A stretch of 64,000 bases of DNA from Streptomyces bluensis (GTDB lineage: Bacteria > Actinomycetota > Actinomycetes > Streptomycetales > Streptomycetaceae). Positions 23,082 through 31,647 of this stretch are shown piece after piece. The notes under the pieces were generated by a model. It was not told where the DNA came from, did no database searches, and saw only the letters and a list, made by a program, of their open reading frames with translations. Position 1 is the stretch's first letter; every line of letters begins with the position of its first letter. The stretch is taken from assembly GCF_014650715.1 (NCBI RefSeq), contig NZ_BMVM01000001.1, positions 620,001 through 684,000 on the forward strand, in the 5' to 3' direction. Made by a program: the position numbers and the translations under genes.

Positions 23082-25394
23082 ATGACCTCTAGAAGAGCCA
23101 TGCTCGGCACCGTGCTCGGCGGCACGACCCTCGCCGCCCTGCCCACGGTCGCCGAAGCCGCTTCCACCCGCACCCCCGCAGGCGCCGTCGAGGGCGAAGG
23201 CCTCGCGGCCGGGACCGGCCGCGCCCCCTGGACGATCCGCAACCACATGGACTCCAGCGGCGCCTGGGCCGGCTTCCTGCGCCAACAGGACCTGATCTGG
23301 CGCAAGCTGCCCAAGCTGTGGCACGAAGGGCCGTTCCTGGGTGACGGACGGCTGGGCAGCATGGTGTACCAGGATCCGGGTACGAACGGCATCCGCTTCA
23401 CCGTCCAGCACGGCGAAGTGCAGGACCACCGCCCCGAGTTCGGCAGCGGGTGGGGCACCTGCCGGCTGCCCGTGGGTCATCTGACCCTCGATCCGGTCGG
23501 CACCGTCACCGCGGTCGACTGGCGGCTGAGCCTGTGGAACGCCGAGCTCACCGGCACGGTCACCACGGACAAGGGCTCCCTGACGTTCGCCGCGTTCATC
23601 CACGACGGCATCCTCGCCGCGCGTGCGACGGCCGACGGCGACGAGAAGGTCCGCTGGACCTTCCACCCGGAGGAGGCGATCAGCCCCAGGAAGATCAGCG
23701 AGGAGCCGCCCGCCGGATACGTCGCCAACCCGCCCTGGACGACCCGGACCACCGGCGACGTCGAACAGGTCCTCCAGCCACTGACCGGCGGCGGCCAGAC
23801 CGCGACGGCCCACCGCCGCTCCGGTGACGTCCTCCTGCTCACCGTCGCCCACAGCCATCCCTCGGACACGCGGGCAGGCGAAACCTCGTTGAAGAAGATC
23901 CAGCGGGCGGACGCCTACGGGGTGCTCCGCGACCGGCACACCCGCTGGTGGCACGCGTTCTACCGCAAGAGCTTCGTCTCGATCCCCGACGAACGGCTGC
24001 AGAGCTTCCACTGGATCCAGCTCTACAAGATCGCGTCGGCCAGCCGCGAGGGCGGCCCGGTGATGGCCACCTCAGGGCCGTGGCTGGAGCCCACGCCGTG
24101 GCCCGCCGTGTGGTGGAACCTGAACGTGCAGCTCGAATACTGGATCGTCCACGGCTCCAACCACCCGGAACTCGACTCGCTCGCCAGCACCCTCCGGCAG
24201 AACCAGGAACAACTGATCGCGAACGTGCCCGCCGCCTACCGGTCGGACAGCGCCGGAGTCGGCCGCAGCTCGGACATGTTCATGAACCGCAGCGCCCCCT
24301 CCCCGGGCAGCGGCGGCGAGTCGGGCAACCTGACCTGGGCCCTGCACAACGCGTGGCTGAGCTACCGCCACACCATGAACGAGGCCCTGCTGCGCGACAC
24401 GGTGTACCCGCTGCTGCGCCGCGCGATGAACTACTACCTGCACTTCCTCCAGCCGGAGGACGACGGCAAGCTGCATCTGCCGTCCACGCTGTCCCCTGAG
24501 TATCCGGTGGTCCCCCCGAAGGACACCAACTACGACCTGGCACTGCTCCGTTGGGGCTGCGCCACCCTGCTGGAGGCCGCCGAGCGCCTGGAAGTCGACG
24601 ACCCCCTGAAGCCGCGCTGGCGGGAGGTACTGGCCAAGCTCACGCCCTACCCGGTGGACGGCAACGGATTCATGATCGGTGCGGACACCCCGTACGCCCA
24701 GTCCCACCGCCACTACTCCCACCTGTTGATGGTCTATCCGCTCTACCTCGTCAACTGGGACCAGCCGGAACAGCGCGCGCTGATCGAGAAGTCGGTCGCC
24801 CACTGGCACGCGCTGACCGGAGCCCACCGGGGGTACAGCTACACGGGCGCCGCGTCGCTGTACGCGATGATGGGCCGCGGCGACACCGCGCTGTCGTACC
24901 TGAAGAAGTTCTTCGACCCGACGACGCGCTATCCCTGCCGGGCCAACACCCACTACACGGAGGCCGGTCCGGTCATCGAGACCCCGCTGTCGGCGTCGCA
25001 GTCCCTGCACGACATGCTCTGCCAGGGCTGGGGCGGTGTCGTACGGGTCTTCCCCGCCGTACCGGACTCCTGGGCCGACGTCGCCCTCCATGACTTCCGC
25101 ACCCAGGGTGCCTTCCTCGTCAGCGCGGCCCGCACCGGCGGCGTCACCCGCTTCGTCCGGGTACGGAGTCTGGCGGGCGAGCCGCTGAAGCTCCGGCACG
25201 GTCTGACGGGCGGCCCGGTGACCGCGCTCCTCGACGACGGCTCCCCGGCCCGCACCCGCCCGACGGACGACGGCACCCTCGCCATCGACCTGCCCAAGAA
25301 CCGTGAGGTGCTGCTGTACGCGGGCAGACGACCCGACCTGGTCATCGCCCCGGTGACCGTGAGCGAGCCGGGCGAGCCCTGGGGGCTGCCCTAG
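23082..25394 (+). CDS. Tat-exported GH95-like (alpha/alpha)6 glycoside hydrolase
   Basis: A 770-residue precursor with a Tat-type leader (TSRRAMLGTVLGGTTLAAL). The N-terminal beta-domain (about 60-300) opens with LPKLWHEGPFLGDGRLGSMV, the GNGxLGAM-like signature of GH95 fucosidases/galactosidases; the (alpha/alpha)6 region follows (PWPAVWWNLNVQLEYW, NLTWALHNAWLSYRHTM, LSPEYPV, HRHYSHLLMVYPLYL) and a C-terminal beta-domain (WADVALHDFRTQGAFLVSA). The HxHxSHL and NxQ-type segments are characteristic. GH95-clade enzymes act by inversion on alpha-L-fucosides or alpha-L-galactosides; this divergent member may have another substrate. GGAGG at 23069-23073 supports ATG 23082. With the upstream lyase-like gene it makes a small exported glycan-degradation unit. 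Confidence 0.78.
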   Translation: MTSRRAMLGTVLGGTTLAALPTVAEAASTRTPAGAVEGEGLAAGTGRAPWTIRNHMDSSGAWAGFLRQQDLIWRKLPKLWHEGPFLGDGRLGSMVYQDPGTNGIRFTVQHGEVQDHRPEFGSGWGTCRLPVGHLTLDPVGTVTAVDWRLSLWNAELTGTVTTDKGSLTFAAFIHDGILAARATADGDEKVRWTFHPEEAISPRKISEEPPAGYVANPPWTTRTTGDVEQVLQPLTGGGQTATAHRRSGDVLLLTVAHSHPSDTRAGETSLKKIQRADAYGVLRDRHTRWWHAFYRKSFVSIPDERLQSFHWIQLYKIASASREGGPVMATSGPWLEPTPWPAVWWNLNVQLEYWIVHGSNHPELDSLASTLRQNQEQLIANVPAAYRSDSAGVGRSSDMFMNRSAPSPGSGGESGNLTWALHNAWLSYRHTMNEALLRDTVYPLLRRAMNYYLHFLQPEDDGKLHLPSTLSPEYPVVPPKDTNYDLALLRWGCATLLEAAERLEVDDPLKPRWREVLAKLTPYPVDGNGFMIGADTPYAQSHRHYSHLLMVYPLYLVNWDQPEQRALIEKSVAHWHALTGAHRGYSYTGAASLYAMMGRGDTALSYLKKFFDPTTRYPCRANTHYTEAGPVIETPLSASQSLHDMLCQGWGGVVRVFPAVPDSWADVALHDFRTQGAFLVSAARTGGVTRFVRVRSLAGEPLKLRHGLTGGPVTALLDDGSPARTRPTDDGTLAIDLPKNREVLLYAGRRPDLVIAPVTVSEPGEPWGLP

Positions 25395-25706
25395 GCTCTT
25401 CCGCTCCCCCTCAGCCCTCACCCCTCACCCGGCGCCCGGCCGTCCTCGTCGTTCACGGCCGGGCGCCGGGCCCGACCGCCCTGTATGCAGCCCCCTGCGT
25501 GACTGCGGGCCCGTCGCCTTATCTCTACGTCCCCTCTCAAGTCTCCTGTTTTTACGTAGCCTTGACGTGCAGTCCGCCCGAGGCATGGCTCCAGCCTGGA
25601 CACCGTTATGAAGTGGGAGTCGTCCGGCATGATCCCGGGGTTCCGCGGTTATGCCTACCTGTCAGGGGTTTGACGGCGTTCTTCGCGTGGGGGAGAAGTG
25701 GTCACA
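25395..25706. other. Intergenic region (312 bp) between GH95-like gene and SDR remnant
   Basis: Contains the terminator hairpin at 25428-25470 and AT-richer sequence around 25515-25660, with TAGCCT at 25557-25562 and TTGACG at 25563-25568 but no well-spaced promoter pair. No gene is visible here. Confidence 0.5.
25428..25470. terminator. Terminator hairpin after the GH95-like gene
   Basis: CCCGGCGCCCGGCCGT (25428-25443) pairs perfectly over 16 bp with 25455-25470 around an 11-base loop, 34 bp after the stop codon. Confidence 0.85.
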
Positions 25707-25862
25707 GTGGGTCAGCTGCGTTTCGGTGGTCGTGTTGCCCTGGTGACCGGGGGGACGGTCCTCGGCGAGTCCACGGCCTGTTCCCTCGCCCGGCTCGGCG
25801 TCGGAGGCGGCGGGCCTCTCACCCTCGATCTCCCCGCCCCCGGCCCCGACCGCGCAGCCTGA
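25707..25862 (+). pseudogene. Short-chain dehydrogenase N-terminal remnant
   Basis: GTG 25707, with GGGAGAAG at 25691-25698, opens a 51-codon frame whose first 20 residues (VGQLRFGGRVALVTGGTVLG) match the beta-1 strand and glycine loop of SDR enzymes (typically RFDGRVALVTGAGRGLG). After LGESTACSLARLGVGG the sequence becomes Gly/Pro-rich and stops at 25862. The rest of the Rossmann fold and the Tyr-x-x-x-Lys active site are missing, so this is a decayed fragment left upstream of the terpene genes. Alternatively it is a chance translated leader peptide; the close match to the SDR start makes the first reading more likely. Confidence 0.6.
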
Positions 25863-25956
25863 TGGGCTCGGCCATGAGGAGCGGTCCTCCGAGAGTCCTC
25901 GCCATCGAACTGGTCACGGCACTCCGTCCAGATGCGCGCCGGAGCGGAGGGCGGAC

Positions 25957-27591
25957 ATGACGAGCAGCCTGCCCGGGCAGAGGGCGAGCTCCCCCGCCGG
26001 CCCACACGACCTCCAACGGGCCGTCGCCGAGTGCCGGAACCGGACCGCCCGCCATCTGGAGGGCAGGGTCGACGCCCACGGTTTCCTCCAGGACGGGTGC
26101 GCCAGCCGGATCGTGGAATCGGTGCTCTTCCTCGGACTCATCCGCAAACAGGCGTCCGAGGAATGGTTTCGCCACGAACAGGAGCAGGTCACCGGATATC
26201 TGCGGCGCGCATGCTCGGGGACCGGATGGCAGCCCATGCTCGCGCGCGCCGCACTGGGCATGGCCGTAGAGAGCGACCGTGCCCTGGCGGCCGCGTTCCT
26301 GGAGTCGTTCACGCATTTCACCGGCGTTCGCAAGAGGGCGCTGCTGCAGACCGTCTTCGCGCTGTGCGCCCTCGCGCCCTACGATCCGCGCATCGCCGCA
26401 CTCGACGCGCCGCGCCCCGGACGCGCGGCGACCTGGACACGGATGGTGCTGCTGGCCATGCGGACGCTGCATGCCTGTGCGGCCGGCGGCGCCGCGCGCG
26501 TTTCGCCGGCCGAGCACGCCGAGCTGCGCCGCCGCCTGGTCTCGGGCACCCGGAAGGTGTGGGAAGGCAACCTCCTGGTGCACCTTCTCGCCCTGCACGC
26601 GCTGCACGCCCTCGACCCCGGCGCCCCCGAGGTGCGCGCGGGGATCCGGGCGCTGGCATCGTGTCAGAACCCCGACGGAGGCCTGCCCTTCACCGACAGC
26701 CATGATCTGTTCCTCACGGCCAAAGCCGGCCTCGCACTGATCGGGGCGGGCCGCTCGCACGCTCTGGTGGCACGGATGGCCGGCCGGGTGGCCGCCGGAC
26801 AGAGCCCCGACGGGGGCTGGCCCTACGCGTCGCAGGTCCAGCAGTGCGACGCGGACAGCACCGCGGTGTGCCTGGAGTTCCTCCGCGCCACCGGACCCGG
26901 CCGGTACGCCCCCCACATCGCCGCGGGTCAGGCTCACCTGCGGAGCCTCGCCGGAGTCGACGGAGGATTCCCCACCTACCGGCCCGGCAACCCGTCCGAA
27001 GCGGAGATGACCGCCGGGGCACTCATCGCCCTCAGCCATGGCTCCACGGCGAGCGACCCCCTCCCCGTCGTGCGCCCCGCCGCCGACTGGCTCCTCGATC
27101 AGCAGTCCGCCGACGGCACCTGGCCGAGGAGCTGGACGATCAGCGAGTCCAGCGTGATGGAGCGCGCGGTCCACGCACTCACGCGCCTGCCTGCCGCGCT
27201 CGCCGGAACGCTCCCCGCGAGGCGGGTCGAGCAAGCACTGCGGCGCGCCGCGAGACGCCTGACGGACACCCAGAACTCCGACGGCGGCTGGGGCCAGGTC
27301 CCCGGCACCGCCAGCGGCACGGTCAGCACCGCACGAGCCCTGATGGGCCTCGCCAGGCTGGACCATCTGCCCGGCACCCGAAGGGCGGCGGACCGGGGCA
27401 TCGCCTGGCTGGCCGCCGCCCGACTCGCCGACGGCAGCTACCCGGGGCCGCCCGACCAGGTCGGGCCCCGCCCCATCCCGTACGAGTTCCCCGCCCTGGC
27501 CGGCATCTACGCCCTGACGGCGCTCGCCGCCTGGCGCGCACCGGCCCGATGCGGCCCTTCGAGCGACGAACTGAGGACGCTCCATGAGTGA
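25957..27591 (+). CDS. Class II terpene cyclase (DxDST motif)
   Basis: A 544-residue double alpha-barrel cyclase of the squalene-hopene/copalyl-diphosphate fold, at the usual length of bacterial class II terpene cyclases. The general-acid motif D-x-D-D appears as DADST (Asp298-Ala-Asp300-Ser-Thr302), the third Asp being Ser; related bacterial enzymes with DxDT(A/T), such as halimadienyl- and drimenyl-diphosphate synthases, remain active because the middle Asp donates the proton. Prenyltransferase-type repeats recur: QNPDGG, QSPDGGW, QSADGTW, QNSDGGW. No N-terminal DDxxD. The product is inferred to be a cyclised prenyl diphosphate (from GGPP or FPP) passed to the class I enzyme encoded next, whose start overlaps this gene by 8 bp. 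GGAGG at 25946-25950 supports ATG 25957. Confidence 0.85.
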   Translation: MTSSLPGQRASSPAGPHDLQRAVAECRNRTARHLEGRVDAHGFLQDGCASRIVESVLFLGLIRKQASEEWFRHEQEQVTGYLRRACSGTGWQPMLARAALGMAVESDRALAAAFLESFTHFTGVRKRALLQTVFALCALAPYDPRIAALDAPRPGRAATWTRMVLLAMRTLHACAAGGAARVSPAEHAELRRRLVSGTRKVWEGNLLVHLLALHALHALDPGAPEVRAGIRALASCQNPDGGLPFTDSHDLFLTAKAGLALIGAGRSHALVARMAGRVAAGQSPDGGWPYASQVQQCDADSTAVCLEFLRATGPGRYAPHIAAGQAHLRSLAGVDGGFPTYRPGNPSEAEMTAGALIALSHGSTASDPLPVVRPAADWLLDQQSADGTWPRSWTISESSVMERAVHALTRLPAALAGTLPARRVEQALRRAARRLTDTQNSDGGWGQVPGTASGTVSTARALMGLARLDHLPGTRRAADRGIAWLAAARLADGSYPGPPDQVGPRPIPYEFPALAGIYALTALAAWRAPARCGPSSDELRTLHE

Positions 27592-28687
27592 GGACGCCGA
27601 CCTGAGCGCGTGGACCGATCTACGAGGGACGGCCGGCGGGCCCGCCCCGTTCGGCATGGAAGACCTGCGCGTCCCGCTGCTGTATCTGCCCTTCCCGCCT
27701 CACGATCCCCATCCCGCCCTGGACCGGGCGCAGTCCGCGCTGGACGTCTGGCTCGCCGCGTACGGCCTGTGCCAGTCCGCCGCCTCGCAGCGCAGCCTGC
27801 GGCGCACCCGGGTTCCGCTGATCACCGCGCTCACCTATCCGTACGCGGCACCCCACACCCTGGACCTGCTCACCCGCTGGGCCACCTGGACCTTCATCAT
27901 CGATGACGAATTCGACGACGGTCCCGACGGCGAGGACCCCCAGAGGTGCGCGGACGCCCTCCGCACGCTCCTGCCGGTACTCGACGGGGCCCGTCCGGGC
28001 AGGGGGCCCTCCGAGCGTGCCTTCGCCGACACCCTGGAGGACCTCACGCGTGACCGGTCGCCCGGCTGGTGCCGTATGTTCCGCGACGACATACGGGCCT
28101 ACCTGTGGTCGTACTACCAGGGGCTCCTGGACCGGCTCACGAAGCGGACTCCGACCCTGGCCGCCTACCGGCGCCGGCGCGCGGACAGCGTCGCTGCCTA
28201 CACCTGGCTCGACCTCACCGAGATCGCGGCCGGGATCGACCTCCCCGACACCGTGCGGCATCTGTCCAGCTTCCGCGATCTGCGCACCGCGGCCGCCGAA
28301 TACGTCGGACTCCACAATGACTTGTGGTCCCTGGGAAGAGACCGCGCCGCAGGAGGCTTCCACAACGCCGTCCTGCTTCTCCAACAGCAGGAGCAGAGCA
28401 CCTGCCAGGAAGCCGTGGACCAGGTCAACACCCTGCTCAGCGAGTGCGTCCACCGCATGACCACCGCCGAAACCGACCTCGCTCTCCAGCTGCGAGCGGC
28501 CGGAGCGACCCAGCACACCCGAGCCGACGCCCGCACCTGCGCGGACGGCTACCGCACGTTCGTCCGCGGCTGCTTCGACTACCACCACCAGGTCGCCCGC
28601 TACACCCGCCCCGACCCCGACCTGTCCGACGGCACACCCACCCACCAGCTCTTCACGCCCGGCACCCGCCTCATCGATCAGGCGTGA
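27584..28687 (+). CDS. Class I terpene synthase
   Basis: A 367-residue all-alpha class I synthase. The Asp-rich motif is DDEFDD (107-112) and the second metal-binding triad is N245-D-L-W-S249-L-G-R-D253, with Asp in place of the usual Glu. The C-terminal Arg-Tyr pair that senses diphosphate is present (HHQVARYTRPD). The enzyme should ionise a prenyl diphosphate, most simply the cyclised diphosphate made by the adjacent class II cyclase, giving a bi- or polycyclic hydrocarbon or alcohol. The ATG lies inside the end of the upstream gene (8-bp overlap), so translation is coupled. No P450, prenyl diphosphate synthase or other tailoring gene is adjacent. Confidence 0.9.
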   Translation: MSEDADLSAWTDLRGTAGGPAPFGMEDLRVPLLYLPFPPHDPHPALDRAQSALDVWLAAYGLCQSAASQRSLRRTRVPLITALTYPYAAPHTLDLLTRWATWTFIIDDEFDDGPDGEDPQRCADALRTLLPVLDGARPGRGPSERAFADTLEDLTRDRSPGWCRMFRDDIRAYLWSYYQGLLDRLTKRTPTLAAYRRRRADSVAAYTWLDLTEIAAGIDLPDTVRHLSSFRDLRTAAAEYVGLHNDLWSLGRDRAAGGFHNAVLLLQQQEQSTCQEAVDQVNTLLSECVHRMTTAETDLALQLRAAGATQHTRADARTCADGYRTFVRGCFDYHHQVARYTRPDPDLSDGTPTHQLFTPGTRLIDQA

Positions 28688-28796
28688 GTGCCGGCGGCAC
28701 GACAGGGGCGCGAGCACGGCAGATCGACCGGATCGGCGACTGGGACGCCACCTGGTCCGCCCCCCGCCTGCGCGCAGGCGATCCGGCCGGCGCTCC

Positions 28797-28831
28797 TTGC
28801 CGCACACCGGCAGCGCACCTAGCCTGACTTT
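28797..28831 (+). promoter_or_regulatory. Promoter of a leaderless transcript (MFS gene)
   Basis: TTGCCG (28797-28802), a 17-bp spacer and TAGCCT (28820-28825) end six bases before the GTG at 28832. No Shine-Dalgarno is present, so transcription should begin at or next to the start codon. Confidence 0.78.
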
Positions 28832-30055
28832 GTGCCGCGAATAAACAAAGCCCGAACCCACGACGTCGTGCCGGGCAACGACCTCACCCGGCTCCGTATC
28901 GCCCTCACCACCTTCTTCGCCCTCGACGGCTTCATCTTCGCCGGTTGGGTCGTCCGCATCCCCTCCATCAAGGAGCAGACGGGCGCATCGGCCAGCGCCC
29001 TCGGCCTCGCCCTCCTCGGCGTATCCGCGGGCGCGGTGATCACGATGATGTTCACCGGCCGCCTCTGCCGCCGCTTCGGCAGCCACCCCGTGACCGTGAT
29101 CCTCGGCGTCCTGCTCTCCTTCAGTGTCGCTCTGCCGCCGCTCAGCCACTCGGCACTGACGCTCGGCGCCGTACTGCTGGTCTTCGGAATGGCGTACGGC
29201 GGCATCAATGTCGCCTTCAACAGCGCCGCGGTTGACCTGGTACGTGCGCTGCGAAGGCCCGTCATGCCCAGCTTCCACGCCGCTTTCAGCCTCGGTGGCA
29301 TGATCGGCGCCGGGCTCGGTGGTCTGGTCGCCGGTGCGCTGTCCCCCACCCGGCATCTGCTCGGCCTCACCGCGGTCGGCCTGATCGTCACCGCCCTGGC
29401 GGGCCGCACCCTGCTGCGCCACCGCCCTCCGACGCCACCGGAGAACGCGTCGCACCAGCAGCCCGCGCCGCGCCGTATGGACAACCGCACCCGTGGTCTT
29501 GTGATCACGTTCGGTCTGATCGCCCTGTGCACGGCTTACGGGGAGGGAGCCCTGGCCGACTGGAGCGCACTGCACCTGGAACAGGATCTCGACGCCACAC
29601 CGGGCGTCGCGGCCATCGGCTATTCCTGCTTCGCGCTCGCCATGACCGTGGGCCGCCTCACCGGCACCCAGCTGCTCGAACGCCTGGGCCAGACCCGCAC
29701 GTTGGTGTCCGGCGGGACGACCGCCGCGGTCGGCATGCTGCTCGGTGCGCTCGCGCCCTCCCTGTGGGCAGCACTCCTCGGCTTCGTGATCACCGGGCTC
29801 GGCCTCGCCAATCTCTTCCCGGTCGCGATCGAGCGCGCCGGCGCGCTGGCCGGTCCCGACGGAGTCGCTGTCGCGTCCACGCTCGGCTACGGCGGCATGC
29901 TCCTGGGCCCGCCCGCCATCGGGTTCATGGCGGACTGGTTCTCCCTTCCCGCCGCCCTCACCAGCGTGGCGGCGCTGGCCGCGTTGGCCACGGTCATCGC
30001 CTTCACGACACGGCGTGCCGCAGCAGGCTCACACCCTGCCCCTCCCGTGTCCTGA
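28832..30055 (+). CDS. MFS transporter
   Basis: A 407-residue major facilitator protein with about twelve hydrophobic segments. The N-terminal half opens LRIALTTFFALDGFIFAGWVVRIPSIKE and contains GRLCRRFGS (loop 2-3 basic motif); the halves are joined by a His/Pro/Arg-rich cytoplasmic loop (about 200-215). It resembles the small-molecule/sugar-like MFS group with a W-x-x-R-I-P-x-I-K motif found in fucose/FucP-like proteins of unknown substrate. It is encoded 144 bp after the terpene synthase but has its own leaderless promoter, so co-regulation with the terpene genes is possible rather than shown. Confidence 0.85.
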   Translation: MPRINKARTHDVVPGNDLTRLRIALTTFFALDGFIFAGWVVRIPSIKEQTGASASALGLALLGVSAGAVITMMFTGRLCRRFGSHPVTVILGVLLSFSVALPPLSHSALTLGAVLLVFGMAYGGINVAFNSAAVDLVRALRRPVMPSFHAAFSLGGMIGAGLGGLVAGALSPTRHLLGLTAVGLIVTALAGRTLLRHRPPTPPENASHQQPAPRRMDNRTRGLVITFGLIALCTAYGEGALADWSALHLEQDLDATPGVAAIGYSCFALAMTVGRLTGTQLLERLGQTRTLVSGGTTAAVGMLLGALAPSLWAALLGFVITGLGLANLFPVAIERAGALAGPDGVAVASTLGYGGMLLGPPAIGFMADWFSLPAALTSVAALAALATVIAFTTRRAAAGSHPAPPVS

Positions 30056-30081
30056 GGAGAGCCCTCAGGACGGCTCTCCTC
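30054..30081. terminator. Hairpin overlapping the MFS stop codon
   Basis: GAGGAGAGCC (30054-30063) pairs with GGCTCTCCTC (30072-30081). An overlapping alternative stem, TCCTGAG (30050-30056) with CTCAGGA (30064-30070), would exclude it. Confidence 0.6.
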
Positions 30082-30134
30082 GTGAACCGCTGTACCGCAC
30101 CTCGCGTCGTCCTCGGTAATGCCACTGCCCGGGG

Positions 30135-31499
30135 ATGACGAGGAGTCAGGGATTGAGGATCGGTACAGAGGCCGAAACGGTTCGCAGCGGCGGCCGTCCC
30201 TCACCGCCGCCGACGTGGCGTCAGGTGCTGCGCCGGTCGCGACGGCTGGCCGCCGTGCTGGTCAGCGTCTGCGCCCTGCTGGGCGCGGTACGGCTGGTCG
30301 TTCCCGCCACCGCGGACGCGGACAGCGAACCAGCGGGAGTCCGGCGGCAGTTGACCTTTCTGCGTGAGGAGCTGGATGACGGGGCCGGCGACGAGGCGCA
30401 GAGGCTGTTCCCCGAGGGGTACTTCTTCCTGCACGCGCTCTACGGTCTGAGCTGGGTCGAGATCGGGATGCGCGAACCGGTCGGCGACAGGTCGACGGCG
30501 TTGCGAGAGGCCCGGTGGGCGCTGGCGCGGCTGGACTCCGCGTCCGGCCGCGCCCCGTTCAGCCCGGGTCTCACCCCGCCGTACGGCGTCTTCCACCGCG
30601 GCTGGAGCAACTGGCTGCGCGGCGGGGTGCTGAGCCTGCAGCCGGCCGGGCACCGCGATCCCGGCGAGGTGCGTCGGTTCGCCCGCGACTCGGGCGCGCT
30701 CGCCGCGGCTTTCGACGCCTCGCAGTCGCCGTATCTGGAGGCGTATCCCGGTCAGGCGTGGCCGGTCGACTCGACCGTGGCGATCGCGTCGCTGCGGCTG
30801 CACGACGCTCTGCTGCCCGGCCGGTTCACCGAAACCGTCCATCGGTGGGTACGGGAGGTGCGCGGACGACTCGACCCTCGCACCGGCCTGCTCCCGCACC
30901 GGGCCGACCCGGACACCGGCGATCCGATCGAGGTGGCCAGGGGCACCTCGCAGAGCCTCATCCAGCGTTTCCTGATCGACATCGACCAGGACTTCGCCGG
31001 TGAGCAGTACCTGCGCTTCCGCGACCGGTACATCACCTCGCCGCTCGGCCTCGGGCCCGCCGTGCGGGAGTACCCCGACGGCATGGACGGCCCGGCCGAC
31101 ATCGACTCCGGCCCGCTCCCGCTCGGCGTGAGTCTGTCGGCGAGCGTGGTCACCATCGGCGCGGCCCAGGTCCACGGCGACGTTCCGCTCGCCGCCGCAC
31201 TGGCGGGCGTCAGCGAGCTGGCCGGCCTCCCCGTCGACACCCCGTGGACGAAGCGGTACGCCTTCGGCCTGATCCCCGTCGGTGACGCGTTCCTGGCATG
31301 GTCGAAAACCGCACGGCCGTGGGTGGCGAAGGCGCCGCCCCCACCACCGGCCCAGGTCTCGGGGTGGTGGCGCGTTCCCCTGCTGTCGCTCCTGGCCGTG
31401 CTCGCCGCCGCACCCTGGCTGCCCACGCTGGTCCGCCGCCACCGACACGGCGCACCTCCTCACCCCCACCCAACCAGCCGGCCCCGGCAGCTGACCTGA
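30135..31499 (+). CDS. Membrane-anchored protein of unknown function (helical-toroid-like)
   Basis: A 454-residue protein with an N-terminal transmembrane helix (RLAAVLVSVCALLGAVRLVV), a long external region (about 60-415) and a C-terminal helix (VPLLSLLAVLAAAPWLPTLV). The external region is predominantly helical and has repeated conserved-looking blocks: EGYFFLHALYGLSWVEIGMR, YPGQAWPVDSTVAIASLRL, GTSQSLIQRFLIDIDQDFA and DIDSGPLPLGVSLSASV. The spacing of paired helices with short Gly/Pro turns is reminiscent of (alpha/alpha)6 toroids such as glucoamylases and linalool dehydratase-isomerase, but I do not recognise the family. It follows the terpene/MFS genes by 80 bp behind a hairpin. ATG 30135 has a close GGGG only; the start is uncertain. 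Confidence 0.7.
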   Translation: MTRSQGLRIGTEAETVRSGGRPSPPPTWRQVLRRSRRLAAVLVSVCALLGAVRLVVPATADADSEPAGVRRQLTFLREELDDGAGDEAQRLFPEGYFFLHALYGLSWVEIGMREPVGDRSTALREARWALARLDSASGRAPFSPGLTPPYGVFHRGWSNWLRGGVLSLQPAGHRDPGEVRRFARDSGALAAAFDASQSPYLEAYPGQAWPVDSTVAIASLRLHDALLPGRFTETVHRWVREVRGRLDPRTGLLPHRADPDTGDPIEVARGTSQSLIQRFLIDIDQDFAGEQYLRFRDRYITSPLGLGPAVREYPDGMDGPADIDSGPLPLGVSLSASVVTIGAAQVHGDVPLAAALAGVSELAGLPVDTPWTKRYAFGLIPVGDAFLAWSKTARPWVAKAPPPPPAQVSGWWRVPLLSLLAVLAAAPWLPTLVRRHRHGAPPHPHPTSRPRQLT

Positions 31500-31647
31500 C
31501 GTACGCGCGGGGGCCCGGCCCGGGGAACATGGGGTCAGACGGTCTGGATCACCGGGAACGGCCTCCAAGGCGCCCTCGCCATGCTCGCGGGAGCGCGGCC
31601 GCACCAGCTGTGCACCGCGCATCACGTACGGGACTACGCGGGGATCA

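Noticed and set aside
25557..25590. TAGCCT and TTGACG near 25557-25568 as a promoter for the terpene genes
   Set aside because: No properly spaced partner hexamer for either in the rightward direction.
31500..31647. Frame GTWGQTVWITGNGLQGALAM ending at 31656, a possible gene remnant between the unknown membrane protein and the MOSC gene
   Set aside because: No start, no recognisable family and only about 45 codons; the region otherwise shows no feature.
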